This document shows, piece by piece, positions 1 through 9,102 of a stretch of DNA of 64,000 nt. A program made the position numbers and the translations under genes. How positions within the stretch are numbered: the stretch's first letter is position 1; the number at the start of each line of letters is the position of its first letter. The stretch is from assembly GCF_007018905.1 (NCBI RefSeq), contig NZ_CP041402.1, forward strand, positions 806,001 to 870,000, written 5' to 3'. This DNA comes from Tardiphaga sp. vice304. Lineage in GTDB: Bacteria > Pseudomonadota > Alphaproteobacteria > Rhizobiales > Xanthobacteraceae. The notes beneath the pieces are model-generated. The model was not told the origin of the DNA. It saw nothing but the letters and a program-made list of their open reading frames with translations, and ran no database searches.

Positions 1-28
1 AGCGACCGATCGTTCCAGCCGGGGCCGA

Positions 29-505
29 TTAATCGACCGGGTGGTGCCGTGGTATCGTTGTTCGTGCCGGATGCCCGGCATCGGTACGGTCGCGTACAGT
101 CTTGAACACGCCATGCGCGGTGGCGACGACACGGTCGCCGACGCAAACTTCGGTGCTCATGAAGATCAGGCTGCGGGTCGCGCGCAGCGCCTTCGGCCGC
201 GAGATCATCAACTCCCCGATCCGCGCGGCATCGACGAAAAACGTGTCCATCTGTACGGTAGCCAGCGCATCGGCGCCGGACACGGCGCGTGCCGTCATCC
301 CGCAACTACGATCCGCCAACGTCATCAGCACACCGCCCTGTACCACGCCGCGGCGGTTGCGGTGCTTGTCCCGACCGACGATCGCAAACTCATGGTCGGT
401 GCCGACCATGCGGTGCCATACCGGCCCGACCAGATGAATGAAGCCGTCATCGTCCATGATGGACCAGCCGGCTTCCAGCAGCTCGGCATTTATGGCTTCG
501 GTCAT
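29..505 (-). CDS. PaaI-family hotdog thioesterase
   Basis: A 158-residue protein of the size and pattern of PaaI/YdiI-type single-hotdog acyl-CoA thioesterases. The central segment VVQGGVLMTLADRSCG matches the family's conserved G-G-x(2-3)-A/T-L-A-D stretch, in which the Asp/Glu activates water for thioester hydrolysis. The substrate cannot be told from sequence. The ATG at 505 is chosen because an AAGGAC Shine-Dalgarno lies 6 to 7 bases upstream, although the frame stays open much further. It is transcribed divergently from the Nudix gene at 605, with about 100 bp between them. It is complete in the window. Family membership is firm and physiological role unknown. Confidence 0.8.
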   Translation of the reverse strand: MTEAINAELLEAGWSIMDDDGFIHLVGPVWHRMVGTDHEFAIVGRDKHRNRRGVVQGGVLMTLADRSCGMTARAVSGADALATVQMDTFFVDAARIGELMISRPKALRATRSLIFMSTEVCVGDRVVATAHGVFKTVRDRTDAGHPARTTIPRHHPVD

Positions 506-604
506 GCAATGTCCTTGGGGGAGCGTCGGAACGGGAGCCCGTTCTACAAAGGCCGGGGCAGGGTGCCTAGTGCGGCGGCCGCCGGGCTCGTGTAATCCAT
601 TCGC

Positions 605-1231
605 ATGACGCATCCATTCACGTCCCATACGCGGCAGATGATTGCGGTCCGCGGTGCCGACTTTGTCCGCGCGGCGGAAGCGCCGCCTTCCGGTCTGAAG
701 CAAGCGGCCGTCGCCATCGTGCTGGTCGAGGCCAGTGATGGCCGCGATACGGCGATGCTGCTGACCTTGCGGGCCTCCGGGCTGCGCGCCCATGGTGGCC
801 AATGGGCCTTGCCGGGTGGCCGCTGCGATCCCGGCGAGACGGTCATCGACGCCGCCCTGCGAGAGCTGCATGAGGAACTCGGCCTGCGGCTGACGCCGGC
901 CGATGTCATCGGCACGCTCGACGACTATCCGACGCGGTCGGGCTACCTCATCACGCCGGTTCTGGCGTGGGCACAGGACAGCCGCAGCCTCCTGCCCAAT
1001 CCGCACGAGGTCGCCTCGGTACATCGCATCGCGCTGTCCGAGATCGCGCGGACGGAAGCGTTCGATTTCGTGACGATCCCGGAGAGCGAGCGCCGCGTCA
1101 TCCGATACCGCCATGCCGGCCAGTTCATTCACGCGCCGACGGCGGCGCTGATCTACCAGTTCAGCGAGCTGCTCGCCGGCCGCGACACCCGCGTTGCCGA
1201 CCTCGAGCAGCCAGTATTCGCCTGGAAATGA
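605..1231 (+). CDS. Nudix hydrolase, CoA-pyrophosphatase-like
   Basis: A 208-residue Nudix protein. The Nudix box (G-x5-E-x7-REL-x-EE-x-GL) is intact at about residues 79-101 and binds Mg2+ for pyrophosphate cleavage. The stretch before it, with LRASGLRAHGGQWALPGG, resembles the UPF0035 signature that marks CoA pyrophosphatases of the NudL type, so hydrolysis of CoA or acyl-CoA to phosphopantetheine and 3',5'-ADP is the best guess. The divergent neighbour is a CoA thioesterase, which fits a CoA-related role but does not prove it. It starts at an ATG with no strong Shine-Dalgarno. Nudix membership is near certain and substrate is inferred. Confidence 0.85.
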   Translation: MTHPFTSHTRQMIAVRGADFVRAAEAPPSGLKQAAVAIVLVEASDGRDTAMLLTLRASGLRAHGGQWALPGGRCDPGETVIDAALRELHEELGLRLTPADVIGTLDDYPTRSGYLITPVLAWAQDSRSLLPNPHEVASVHRIALSEIARTEAFDFVTIPESERRVIRYRHAGQFIHAPTAALIYQFSELLAGRDTRVADLEQPVFAWK

Positions 1232-1409
1232 CCGTGGCCTCCCGGCCCGCGACACGGTGTCGTGGCCGTGCCGGAACTCGTACTGGCAACACATTCTTCA
1301 CCATGCTGCGCCAAGCTCTTTGAACCAACTTTTCCGGATTGGGCCGGCACGGAGAATCCGTGCGGCCCCATGAATTCGATGCGCGCCGCGCGCCAGCCTG
1401 ACAGGTCCC

Positions 1410-2606
1410 ATGCTTCATTCGCTTTGTTTACGGCTTGCTTCGGTTTCCCTTGTCCTGCTGCTGACCGCGCCGCAGGCCATGGCTTTCGACGTTTCCACGC
1501 TGCCGCCCGGCGTCGTGAATGCGATGGCCCAGCAGGCCTCGCCGCAGGCAATCGCCGATTACCGCCGGAAGCTGCAGGAATATCAGGAGGCCCGCGCGGC
1601 CTTCGATGCGGAAGCCGAGCCCTATTGGAGCGCGATCGCCGAGAAGCGCAAGATTCGCAACGCCAAGCGTCGCAGCGGCGAAGCGATCGGCCTAAATGAT
1701 TACGTGCTGGAGCAGGCGCCGCTGTATGACGGACCGAAGCGCCCGGTCGATCCGCAGCCGGAGCCGGAAGAGCCCAGGGCGCCGCGCAAATCGCTGCCGG
1801 TGGTGGCCGATTTCCTGAAAGCTGCAGCCGAGCAATTCCAGTTCCGGCCGCAGCGCCCGGCCAGCGAACTCGAATTCAAGCGTGCCTATGCCCGCGCGGC
1901 CATCGAAGCCGGGCTGACCCGGGAGCAGGCGATACGGGTCTATGCGTTCGAGACCGGCGGCAACGGCAATCACGAGATGCAGTCCGGTCTCAGCGCCTCG
2001 CGTCCGGGGTCGCGCGCGATCTCGACGGCGATCGGCTACAACCAGTTGCTCACCACCAATACGCTGGTGCTGCTGGCGGAGCAGGGCCACCATATCATCA
2101 GCAAAATGACCGGCAGGGCGGCGAGCCTGCCGAGCCCGCAGCGCAAGGCAATGGAACAGAAGATCGCGGTGGTGAAGCGGATGGTGGCGTTCTCGCGCTC
2201 CATTCCGGGTAATTGGAGCGAGCATGAAAAGCTGGGGCGCACGCCGCAGGGCTGGGCGGTGCATGCGCTGGTGCTGGATGTCGATGTCGGCCCGTTGCTG
2301 CAGACCCACAAGCTGTTGACGTCGGTGCATTTCGCCCGGGCGAAGGGATATACAAGGCCGCTGACTGCCGCCGAGCTGGAGATGATGAATCTCACCGGCG
2401 ACTCGACCGGCCTGGACATGGTGACGATGCCGATTGCGATGCGCGAGCGCGTGCCGACCGCGAATTTCTTCCAGCGCGGCGGCTATGAGCGAAATCCGGT
2501 GGCGATCCGCCACAACACGGTGGCCAAGCTGCTGGCGATCACCGACAGCCGGATGGACGCCAACAGCAATCTGCCGGGCGCCAGGGAATTGGCGTCGGCA
2601 TTTTAA
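1410..2606 (+). CDS. secreted protein with possible lysozyme-like domain
   Basis: A 398-residue protein with a clear signal peptide (hydrophobic residues 7-24, likely cleavage after QAMA). A helical, charged region rich in E, R and K follows at residues 45-110, then a Pro/Glu linker at about 110-128. The C-terminal half holds AFETGGNG (Glu181) followed about 30 residues later by IGYNQLL. A Glu followed by a Q/N-containing GYNQL element is what one sees in lytic-transglycosylase / goose-lysozyme-like folds, so periplasmic murein binding or cleavage is possible. That is inference: no standard SLT signature is complete. It is monocistronic and followed by a palindromic repeat. Confidence 0.6.
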   Translation: MLHSLCLRLASVSLVLLLTAPQAMAFDVSTLPPGVVNAMAQQASPQAIADYRRKLQEYQEARAAFDAEAEPYWSAIAEKRKIRNAKRRSGEAIGLNDYVLEQAPLYDGPKRPVDPQPEPEEPRAPRKSLPVVADFLKAAAEQFQFRPQRPASELEFKRAYARAAIEAGLTREQAIRVYAFETGGNGNHEMQSGLSASRPGSRAISTAIGYNQLLTTNTLVLLAEQGHHIISKMTGRAASLPSPQRKAMEQKIAVVKRMVAFSRSIPGNWSEHEKLGRTPQGWAVHALVLDVDVGPLLQTHKLLTSVHFARAKGYTRPLTAAELEMMNLTGDSTGLDMVTMPIAMRERVPTANFFQRGGYERNPVAIRHNTVAKLLAITDSRMDANSNLPGARELASAF

Positions 2607-2629
2607 TTGCGTCTTCGCTGATAGTCTAA

Positions 2630-2723
2630 GTAGCCCGGATGACAATCCGGGGCCGGCCTATCCTGTCTGCTCCCGGATTGCGCCGCCGCGCGCTGATGCG
2701 CGCGACGACTTCATCCGGGCTAC
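2630..2723. repeat. palindromic repeat, TAGCCCGGATG family, copy 1
   Basis: A 94-bp element bounded by gtagcccggatg and its inverse catccgggctac. An inner aatccggggccgg / ctcccggattg pair and a variable inner hairpin follow. A second copy with the same ends and length lies at 32727-32821, just after another gene's stop codon. It sits between the convergent genes ending at 2606 and 2727, where an RNA hairpin could act in termination. Repeat status is seen directly and function is inferred. Confidence 0.85.
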
Positions 2724-2726
2724 GGA

Positions 2727-3551
2727 TCACGTATTGCCGAAATCATCACCCGGCGTCACCGGCACGGGCGCGGCACCTTCCGGGCGCGGGCCGTGCGGAC
2801 GACGACGGCGGCGCGGCGGGAAGCGTTCGCCGGCGGCGGCATCGAACGGCACCGGACCGTTCACCACCGGCTGCGGGCCGGTGATGAAGGACGGCAGCCG
2901 ATCGACGCTGTCGCTGACCGGCATCGCCGGCTGGGGCTGCGGCTGGAATTGCGGCTGCGGTTGCGGCTGGTGCTGCGGACGTTCGGTCCGTTCGCGATGG
3001 TTGTTTTCGCGCGGCGCGTTGTTATCGCGGGGCTCACGCTGCTCGCGCGGCTGGTACTGCTGGTTTTCGCGCGGCTGATACGGTTGCTGCTCGCGCGGCG
3101 GCTGCGGATCGCGCGGCACGAAGGGCTGCGGCGGCGGCGTCACGAAGCCCGGTTCGGCGCCGAAATTCGAGAACGTCTCGCCGTCATCGTCACCGTCTTC
3201 CGAGGCCATCTCGTTCTCGGTGCGCGGCTGCGGCTGGTTCTGCCGGAACTGCTCCTGGGCGGCGGCGATCAGGCGGAAATAGTGTTCGGCGTGCTGATAG
3301 TAGTTCTCGGCGGCGACCGGGTCGCCGGAAGAACGCGCGTCGCGCGCCAGCTGGACGTATTTCTCGGCGACATGCGAGGCGGTGCCACGGATCTTGATAT
3401 CGGGGCCGTTCGATTCGAACACCCGGGTCATCGGGTTCTGGCCGCGCCGATTGTTGTTGCTGTTGCTATTGTTGCTGCCGCCGCCGCTATTGCTGCTGCG
3501 GTTGTTGTTATTCCGCATCCGCTTGTTGTTATTATTCTGACCGTTTCTCAT
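2727..3551 (-). CDS. DUF4167 domain protein, Q/P/R-rich
   Basis: A 274-residue protein. Residues 1-40 are rich in Asn, Arg, Ser and Gly. Residues 40-95 carry the DUF4167 core (NPMTRVFESNGPDIKIRGTA, ASHVAEKYVQLARDA, DPVAAENYYQHAEHYFR). The remaining 170 residues are low complexity with Q, P and R and end in RRRRRPHGPRPEG. The basic, disordered composition suggests nucleic-acid binding, but no biochemical role is established that I know of. The family is typically found upstream of prmC-prfA in Rhizobiales, as here. The ATG at 3551 has an AAAGGCGAG ribosome site. Confidence 0.85.
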   Translation of the reverse strand: MRNGQNNNNKRMRNNNNRSSNSGGGSNNSNSNNNRRGQNPMTRVFESNGPDIKIRGTASHVAEKYVQLARDARSSGDPVAAENYYQHAEHYFRLIAAAQEQFRQNQPQPRTENEMASEDGDDDGETFSNFGAEPGFVTPPPQPFVPRDPQPPREQQPYQPRENQQYQPREQREPRDNNAPRENNHRERTERPQHQPQPQPQFQPQPQPAMPVSDSVDRLPSFITGPQPVVNGPVPFDAAAGERFPPRRRRRPHGPRPEGAAPVPVTPGDDFGNT

Positions 3552-4017
3552 GTCTCGCCTTTATTACCGATCCAGGATTGTCGTCGAACGTGAAGTGATT
3601 AGAAAATTGTTGAACAGGTTTGCCGGACGCGGGCCGCGCCATGCGCCCGAATCGCCTTGCAGGTCATCGCTGCACCGAAATTGCCGCCCTTCGCGCTCAA
3701 CAAACACGCGTTCTCCAACCGCCCGCCGATCGCGCTGGCCGGATCCATTCGTTCAATCTGCCGAAACAAGGTCAGGCTTTGCTGCGTGATTTCTGAAGTT
3801 CAAGTTCAGGCTTTCGTTCGCTTTGCGGTCGCAAGCAGGGCAGCTTTCTCAGCCATCGCGCTCAAATAGACCTGCCTGTTGGAACCATTACCCGGACGGG
3901 CTCTCTAGCGAGAATTTCTGGCGTCCACCACGAATTGCGGGGATAGCCAACCCTGTGCCGATGTTGTGTTCGGAAGGTAGTCTCTCCCCGGCGATATTCC
4001 AAGCAGTTTTTGGCGTT
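3552..4017. other. intergenic region upstream of the DUF4167 gene
   Basis: A stretch of 466 bp between prmC (stop side) and the start of the DUF4167 gene. Short open frames on both strands have no recognisable protein, and codon use does not resemble the neighbours. It must hold the promoter and 5' leader of the DUF4167 gene. I see no convincing hairpin, repeat or RNA gene in it. Confidence 0.5.
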
Positions 4018-4914
4018 TTAGGGGGATTGGCGCGATTTTCGCGCCGAAACGGCACGCCGGATACCTCCCAGATCGGCCTTCGCCGGTCCGCTGAGCTGAA
4101 ATCCGGTCGCTTGCAGCAAGCTTTCCACATCGTTGCTTTGGTTGTGTCCGACCTCGAACACTAGCCACCCGTCCGGCGCCAGCAGTGCCTCGGCCTGCGG
4201 CGCGATGATCCGATAGGCGTCGAGCCCGTCGGCGCCGCCGTCCAGCGCGCGGTGTGGATCATGGTCGCGCACCTCGGTGGCGAGGGTGTCGATTTCGGCG
4301 GAGCGGATATAGGGCGGGTTGGAGACGATCAAATCGAGGCCGGGCTGCAAGGCGGCGGCGTAGTCGCAGGTGACGAACGAACTGCGGTCGGCGAAGCCGA
4401 GCAGGCCGGCATTGCGGCGCGCCGTCAGCAGGGCTGCGAGATTGATATCGGTGCCGATGCCAGTCGCCTGCGGCAGCTCCGACAGCAGCGCCAGAAGGAT
4501 CGCCCCGGAGCCGGTGCCGAGATCGGCGATGCGGAGCGGGGCACCACGTCGCCGGTCGGCGTCGATCGCCTCGAGCGCGGCCTCGACGATCGTTTCGGTA
4601 TCGGGCCGCGGCACCAGCGTGTCGGCGGACAATTGCAGGGGCAGGCCCCAGAATTCCTTGACGCCGAGGATGCGCGCAATCGGTTCGCCGGACATGCGGC
4701 GAAGGGCAAAGGCTTGAAGATGCGCGGCCTCTTCTTCAATGAGGATGCGCTTGGCAGCGATCATCAGGCCGGTGAGATCGAGGTTGAGTACGCCACCGAC
4801 CAGCAGCCGAGCGTCGAGGTCTGCGGACTCCACATCATGCGCGCGCAACTGCGCGGCGAGCTTACGACGGGCGTTTTCGACGCTTTGACCGGTGAGTGAA
4901 TCAGCCACGCGCAC
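4018..4914 (-). CDS. prmC: release-factor glutamine methyltransferase
   Basis: PrmC/HemK (298 residues) methylates the Gln of the GGQ motif in peptide release factors, which speeds termination. Its target gene prfA lies just upstream (5089-6171, same strand). An N-terminal helical substrate-recognition domain spans about residues 10-90. The SAM-binding DLGTGSGA is at 131-138, and the catalytic NPPY is at 199-202, followed by IRSAEI. Two in-frame GTG starts (4914 and 4908) both lie behind an AAAAGGCG sequence, so the exact start is uncertain. A palindromic repeat separates it from prfA. Confidence 0.95.
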   Translation of the reverse strand: MRVADSLTGQSVENARRKLAAQLRAHDVESADLDARLLVGGVLNLDLTGLMIAAKRILIEEEAAHLQAFALRRMSGEPIARILGVKEFWGLPLQLSADTLVPRPDTETIVEAALEAIDADRRRGAPLRIADLGTGSGAILLALLSELPQATGIGTDINLAALLTARRNAGLLGFADRSSFVTCDYAAALQPGLDLIVSNPPYIRSAEIDTLATEVRDHDPHRALDGGADGLDAYRIIAPQAEALLAPDGWLVFEVGHNQSNDVESLLQATGFQLSGPAKADLGGIRRAVSARKSRQSP

Positions 4915-4920
4915 CGCCTT

Positions 4921-5067
4921 TTCTTCCCTCTCCCCTTGTGGGAGAGGGTGGCCGCGCGATAGCGCGGACGGGTGAGGGGGCGCCGCAAACTCCGAGCCCA
5001 GCGATCCCCCTCATCCGTCGCGGACTTCGTCCGCGCCACCTTCTCCCACAAGGGGAGAAGGAAGGAA
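4921..5067. repeat. palindromic repeat, CCCTCTCCCC family, copy A
   Basis: About 147 bp between prfA and prmC. The left arm reads ccctctccccttgtgggaga and the right arm ctcccacaaggggagaagg. The inner arms are gggtgaggggg and ccccctcatccg. Related copies are at 47103-47250, 51051-51223 and 61455-61645. It lies inside a same-strand gene pair, so it would be transcribed between prfA and prmC and could fold into a long hairpin that affects mRNA stability. That role is inference. Confidence 0.9.
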
Positions 5068-5088
5068 GAAAGAGAGGCGCTCGCTTGC

Positions 5089-6171
5089 TCACGCGTTGCC
5101 CTGTGCCGCGAGCTGCGCGGCCTGATGCTCGGTCGTCAGTGCCTCGGTCAGTTCGTGCAGCGCTTCGCCGGAGATCACCTGCGGCAGCTTGTAGAGCGTC
5201 AGGTTGATGCGGTGGTCGGTGACGCGGCCCTGCGGGAAATTATAGGTCCGTATCCGTTCAGAGCGGTCGCCGGAGCCGACCTTTTCCTTGCGCTCGGCGG
5301 AGCGCACCGAATCGATGCGCTGCTGCTCGGCATCGTAGATGCGCGAGCGCAAAATGTTCATCGCCGACGCCCGGTTCTTATGCTGCGAGCGGCTGTCCTG
5401 CATCATCACCTGCAGCCCGGTCGGGATATGGGTGATGCGGATCGCCGATTCGGTCTTGTTGACGTGCTGGCCGCCGGCGCCCTGCGCGCGCATCGTCTCG
5501 ATGCGCAAATCCTCGTCGCGGATCGTGACATCGACTTCCTCGACTTCCGGCAGCACCGCCACGGTCGCCGCCGACGTATGGATGCGGCCCTGGGTCTCGG
5601 TATCCGGCACGCGCTGCACGCGGTGCACGCCCGATTCGAATTTCAGCTTGGCGAACGCGCCGCGGCCCTGGATCTCGACGATGATTTCCTTGTAGCCGCC
5701 CATCGTGCCTTCGGATTCAGATACCACCTCGACCTTCCAGCCCTGCAGCGCGGCGAAGCGTTCATACATGCGGAACAGGTCGCCGGCGAACAACGACGCC
5801 TCGTCGCCGCCGGTGCCGGCACGGATTTCCAGCACCACGTTGCGCTCGTCCATCGCGTCCTTCGGCAACAGCGCGACGCGGATTTCCTGCGCCAATTCCT
5901 GCGCGCGCGCTTCCAGCGTCGGGCGCTCGGCCTCCGCCATCTCGCGCATCTCGGCGTCGGTGGTGCTATCTGCAATCATCGCGTCGAGTTCGGCGACTTC
6001 CCGGGTGGCGGCGCGATAGGTCTTCACGGCTTCGATCAGCGGGTTGAGCTCGGCGAATTCGCGCGTCAGCTTGACGAAATTCTCGCCGCTCATCTGGCTC
6101 TGCAACTGGGATTCGAGCGAGGCATGATGCGCCAGCAGAATGTCGAGTTTGGCTTCGGGCAGGATGGACAT
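5089..6171 (-). CDS. prfA: peptide chain release factor 1
   Basis: RF1 recognises UAA and UAG stop codons and triggers peptide release on the ribosome. It is 360 residues, the usual length. The GGQ tripeptide at residues 233-235 sits in [13 protein letters not shown]. The anticodon-like PxT segment of domain 2 reads P-D-T at 189-191, in [10 protein letters not shown]. The N-terminal coiled coil of domain 1 is present. It follows ptsP on the same strand with 67 bp between, and prmC, which modifies the Gln, comes next. Confidence 0.97.
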   Translation of the reverse strand: MSILPEAKLDILLAHHASLESQLQSQMSGENFVKLTREFAELNPLIEAVKTYRAATREVAELDAMIADSTTDAEMREMAEAERPTLEARAQELAQEIRVALLPKDAMDERNVVLEIRAGTGGDEASLFAGDLFRMYERFAALQGWKVEVVSESEGTMGGYKEIIVEIQGRGAFAKLKFESGVHRVQRVPDTETQGRIHTSAATVAVLPEVEEVDVTIRDEDLRIETMRAQGAGGQHVNKTESAIRITHIPTGLQVMMQDSRSQHKNRASAMNILRSRIYDAEQQRIDSVRSAERKEKVGSGDRSERIRTYNFPQGRVTDHRINLTLYKLPQVISGEALHELTEALTTEHQAAQLAAQGNA

Positions 6172-6238
6172 GAGCAGGTCTCGGGCAGGTCTCGGAGTCG
6201 CGGAAAGGGCAGCGCGGCGGCAAGCGAGTGGAGCTTCG

Positions 6239-8506
6239 CTACAACGACAGTCCCTCGGCCTCGGCGAATTCCGTCAGCTTCTGGCGGATCGAGACGCTGC
6301 CGGAGGGCGCGTCGAGCAGCGGCTTCATCATCGCCTCCGCCCGGGCGGCGTCGAGTTCGAGGATTAGCGCCTTGACTGGGCCGTGCGACGTGGCCGACAG
6401 CGACAGCGAGCGATACCCCAATGCAACCAGCGCCAGCGCGCCGATCGGCGTCGATGCCATTTCGCCGCACAGCGACGCATGCTTCTTCGCCGCATTGGCC
6501 TTCTGCACGATCTCGCGCAGCGCGCGCAGCATCGGCGCCGACAGCGTGTCGAAGCGCTCTGAAACTTTGGCATTGCCGCGATCGACCGCGAACAGGAACT
6601 GGAACAGGTCGTTGGAGCCGACCGAGACGAAGTCGACCTTCGCCAGCAATTCGTCCATCTGGTAGAGCAGCGCCGGCACCTCGACCATGGTGCCGACGTC
6701 GATCCGCTCCGGCAGCGAATGGCCATGCTGGCGCAGATAGGTCAGTTCGCGCTCGATGATGCTCTTGGCCTGGTCGAATTCCGCGACTTCGGAAATCATC
6801 GGGAACATGATGCGCAGCGCGCGGCCGCCGCCGGCGCGCAGCAGTGCGCGGATCTGGCCGCGCAGCAGTCCGGGGCGATCGAGCCCGAGCCGGATCGCGC
6901 GCCAGCCGAGTGCCGGGTTCTCCTCGCTGATGGTCTCCATATAAGGCAGCGCCTTGTCGCCGCCGATATCCAGCGTGCGGAAGGTCACGGGCTTGGGGCC
7001 GGCAGCGTCGAGCACGGCGCGATACAACGCCAGCTGGTCGCTGGAGCGCGGCAGACTCTCGCCGACCATGAATTGCAGTTCGGTGCGGAACAGGCCGATG
7101 CCGGCCGATCCGGTGTCTTCGATGTGCGGCAGGTCGATGATCAGGCCGGCATTGATCATCAGATCGACCGGCTGGCCGTCGCGGGTGACGCAGGGCCGGT
7201 CGCGCAGCGCGGAATACTGCGCCTGGCGGCGGGCGCGAAACCGCACCCGTTCGGCATAGGCGGCTTCGATCTCTTGCGACGGCCGCACATAGATCGAGCC
7301 CGAGGTGCCGTCGACGATAATGGCGTCGCCGGGGTCGGCGATGCCCGGCGCGTTGGCCACTTCGCCGATCGCGGGAATGCCGAGGGCGCGCGCCACGATC
7401 GAGACGTGCGAATTGGCGGTGCCTTCTTCGAGAACCAGGCCGCGCAGCTTTTTGCGGTCATAATCCAGCAGCGCCGCCGGTCCCATCGAACGCGCGATCA
7501 GGATGGCGTTGTCGGGCATCTGGTCGCGCGACGGCGCGTGATCCTGGCCGACCAACTGCCGCATCAGGCGGTGGCCGAGGTCTTCGAGATCATGCAGCCG
7601 GTCGCGCAGATATGGATCGGTGGAGCGCAGCATCCGCGCGCGGGTGTCGGACTGCACGCGCTCGACCGCGGCTTCCGCGGTGAGGCCGGTGGCGACGGCT
7701 TCGTGCAGACGGTGCGACCAGCCGTGGTCATTGGCGAACATCCGGTAGGCTTCCAGCACGTCGCGGTGCTCGCCGCCCTCGGCGACGTCACCGCGCTCCA
7801 GCATGCGGTCGAGATCGGCGCGCAGCTTGGCCAGCGCCGTGTCGAGCCGCTTGATTTCCTTCGGCAGGTCCTCGGCGATGTAATTGGTGATGACGACGCG
7901 CGGCTCGTGCAGCACGACGTGGCCGAGCGCGATGCCATCGGAGAGAATCGCGCCGGTTTTGTGGATCGAATGTCGGGCGGCGGGCTCCTCGCCGGGCTGC
8001 GCCAGCGCCGACAACTCGCCCGAGGCGATCATCTCGGCCAGCACCATCGCGGTAGTCTGCAGCGCCTCGACTTCTTCCTCGACATAGGTGCGCTTGGCGC
8101 GGTTCTGCACCACCAGCACGCCGAGCGTATTGCCGGCGCGCAGGATCGGCACGCCGAGGAAGGAATGGTAAATTTCTTCGCCGGTTTCCGGGCGGAACGA
8201 GAATGCCGGATGGCTCTGGGCGTCGTTCAGGTTGAGCGGCGTGGCTTCCGACGACACCAGGCCGACCAGGCCCTCATGGGCGGTCAGCACGGTGCGATGC
8301 ACGGCGTCGCGGTTCAAGCCTTCGGTGGCGTAGAGTTCCAGGGTATTGTCGACGCGCAGCACATAGGTCGAGCAGACCTCCGCCACCATATTGGCAGCGA
8401 TCAGCACCACGATCTTGTCGAGCCGCTCCTGGGCGGAGACCTGCTCCGCCATGGTTTCGCGGAGCCGTCTCAGCAGGACGCGGGGGCCACCCGACGTGCT
8501 CCGCAT
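6239..8506 (-). CDS. ptsP: PTS enzyme I-Ntr (PEP-protein phosphotransferase)
   Basis: This 755-residue protein is the first component of the nitrogen PTS. It takes phosphate from PEP on a His and passes it to NPr and EIIA-Ntr. The N-terminal GAF domain at about residues 25-160 is the sensory part that separates PtsP from the sugar-type PtsI. The phospho-His motif [18 protein letters not shown] puts the active His at 367. The C-terminal PEP-binding barrel follows, with [18 protein letters not shown] and the late VGSNDLFQF and LCGEMA segments. In relatives its upstream neighbour is normally lysC. Here a 9.7-kb element separates them. Confidence 0.97.
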   Translation of the reverse strand: MRSTSGGPRVLLRRLRETMAEQVSAQERLDKIVVLIAANMVAEVCSTYVLRVDNTLELYATEGLNRDAVHRTVLTAHEGLVGLVSSEATPLNLNDAQSHPAFSFRPETGEEIYHSFLGVPILRAGNTLGVLVVQNRAKRTYVEEEVEALQTTAMVLAEMIASGELSALAQPGEEPAARHSIHKTGAILSDGIALGHVVLHEPRVVITNYIAEDLPKEIKRLDTALAKLRADLDRMLERGDVAEGGEHRDVLEAYRMFANDHGWSHRLHEAVATGLTAEAAVERVQSDTRARMLRSTDPYLRDRLHDLEDLGHRLMRQLVGQDHAPSRDQMPDNAILIARSMGPAALLDYDRKKLRGLVLEEGTANSHVSIVARALGIPAIGEVANAPGIADPGDAIIVDGTSGSIYVRPSQEIEAAYAERVRFRARRQAQYSALRDRPCVTRDGQPVDLMINAGLIIDLPHIEDTGSAGIGLFRTELQFMVGESLPRSSDQLALYRAVLDAAGPKPVTFRTLDIGGDKALPYMETISEENPALGWRAIRLGLDRPGLLRGQIRALLRAGGGRALRIMFPMISEVAEFDQAKSIIERELTYLRQHGHSLPERIDVGTMVEVPALLYQMDELLAKVDFVSVGSNDLFQFLFAVDRGNAKVSERFDTLSAPMLRALREIVQKANAAKKHASLCGEMASTPIGALALVALGYRSLSLSATSHGPVKALILELDAARAEAMMKPLLDAPSGSVSIRQKLTEFAEAEGLSL

Positions 8507-8765
8507 GTGCCGAACCTCTCCCCGCAGGGCCGGCGTCGAAGGAATTTTCGTGCGCCAGCACTAAGCCTCAGAAAACAATAGAATTTTCACCATCACACCG
8601 CAACCGGCGTGAAAGCCCGACCGGATCAGGGTTCTTGAGACGGCGCCCATGGTCGCTATGGCCGCCGATAAGGGGCGTATAGCGAATTAAAGCTTGCTTT
8701 GCCAAGCAAAACGCCGGGTATGGTTTGGGGAGTGTCTAGAGCGACTGGAATTCGCCCGCACCCAC

Positions 8766-8871
8766 CGTCCTCATGGTGAGGAGCGCGCCCGTTGGCGCGC
8801 GTCTCGAACCATGGGAGCTTGGCGCCATCCTTCGAGACGCGGTCGAAGACGACCGCTCCTCAGGATGAGGG
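8766..8871. repeat. palindromic repeat, CTCATCCTGAGG-like family, copy 1
   Basis: About 106 bp upstream of ptsP. Its ends are cctcatggtgagga and tcctcaggatgagg. The internal paired segments gtctcgaaccatg and ccatccttcgagac are characteristic. A related copy, in variant form, is at 51820-51935. It lies just outside the left end of the mobile element. Only the repeat structure is directly supported. Confidence 0.8.
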
Positions 8872-8895
8872 AGAGCTTGTGGAGATGGACAAGCC

Positions 8896-8961
8896 CGTCA
8901 TGGCCGGGCTCGTCCGGCCATTCACGATGTTCCGCGCGGCTGTGGATGCCCGGCACAAGGC
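8896..8961. repeat. left part of a palindromic repeat split by element insertion
   Basis: Left arm cgtcatggccgggctcgtcc plus spacer plus the start of the right arm, tggatgcccggcacaaggc. The missing end of the right arm (cgggcataacg) is found at 18673-18683, across the 9.7-kb element. Joined, the two parts make a full inverted repeat (cgtcatggccgggc against gcccgggcataacg-type ends). This shows that the target of integration was a repetitive intergenic palindrome. Confidence 0.75.
8944..8961. other. attL candidate (18-bp direct repeat)
   Basis: The sequence ggatgcccggcacaaggc is identical to 18655-18672. The match continues for three more bases (ggg) after one mismatch. It lies about 140 bp before the integrase start, the normal place for an attachment site. 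The core overlaps a common repeat, so chance duplication is possible. The reconstruction of one intact repeat across the junction is what makes it convincing. Confidence 0.7.
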
Positions 8962-9102
8962 AGGGTGCCATCCGATTGTAGAGCATTGCACGGGGCTGCA
9001 AAAGGCGATCCTTAACCATTTGGAATGGCTCATAATTCTACCGGGGCGATTGCAAGAGGCTGCGCAGGACTGCATGCTATAGCCGTATTCCTGTAGCCCT
9101 GG

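Noticed and set aside
2793..3593. A 266-codon plus frame opposite the DUF4167 gene
   Set aside because: Antisense of a Q/P/R-rich coding region gives a long Leu/Arg/Val-rich frame with no homology. The minus strand carries the clear DUF4167 core.
4972..6375. A 467-codon plus-strand frame over prfA
   Set aside because: Shadow of prfA. The minus strand encodes RF1 with GGQ and full length.
6719..8581. A 620-codon open frame on the plus strand across ptsP
   Set aside because: It is the antisense shadow of ptsP, a result of high third-position GC. It has low-complexity H/Q/R content, no domain and no ribosome site, while the minus strand gives a complete PtsP.
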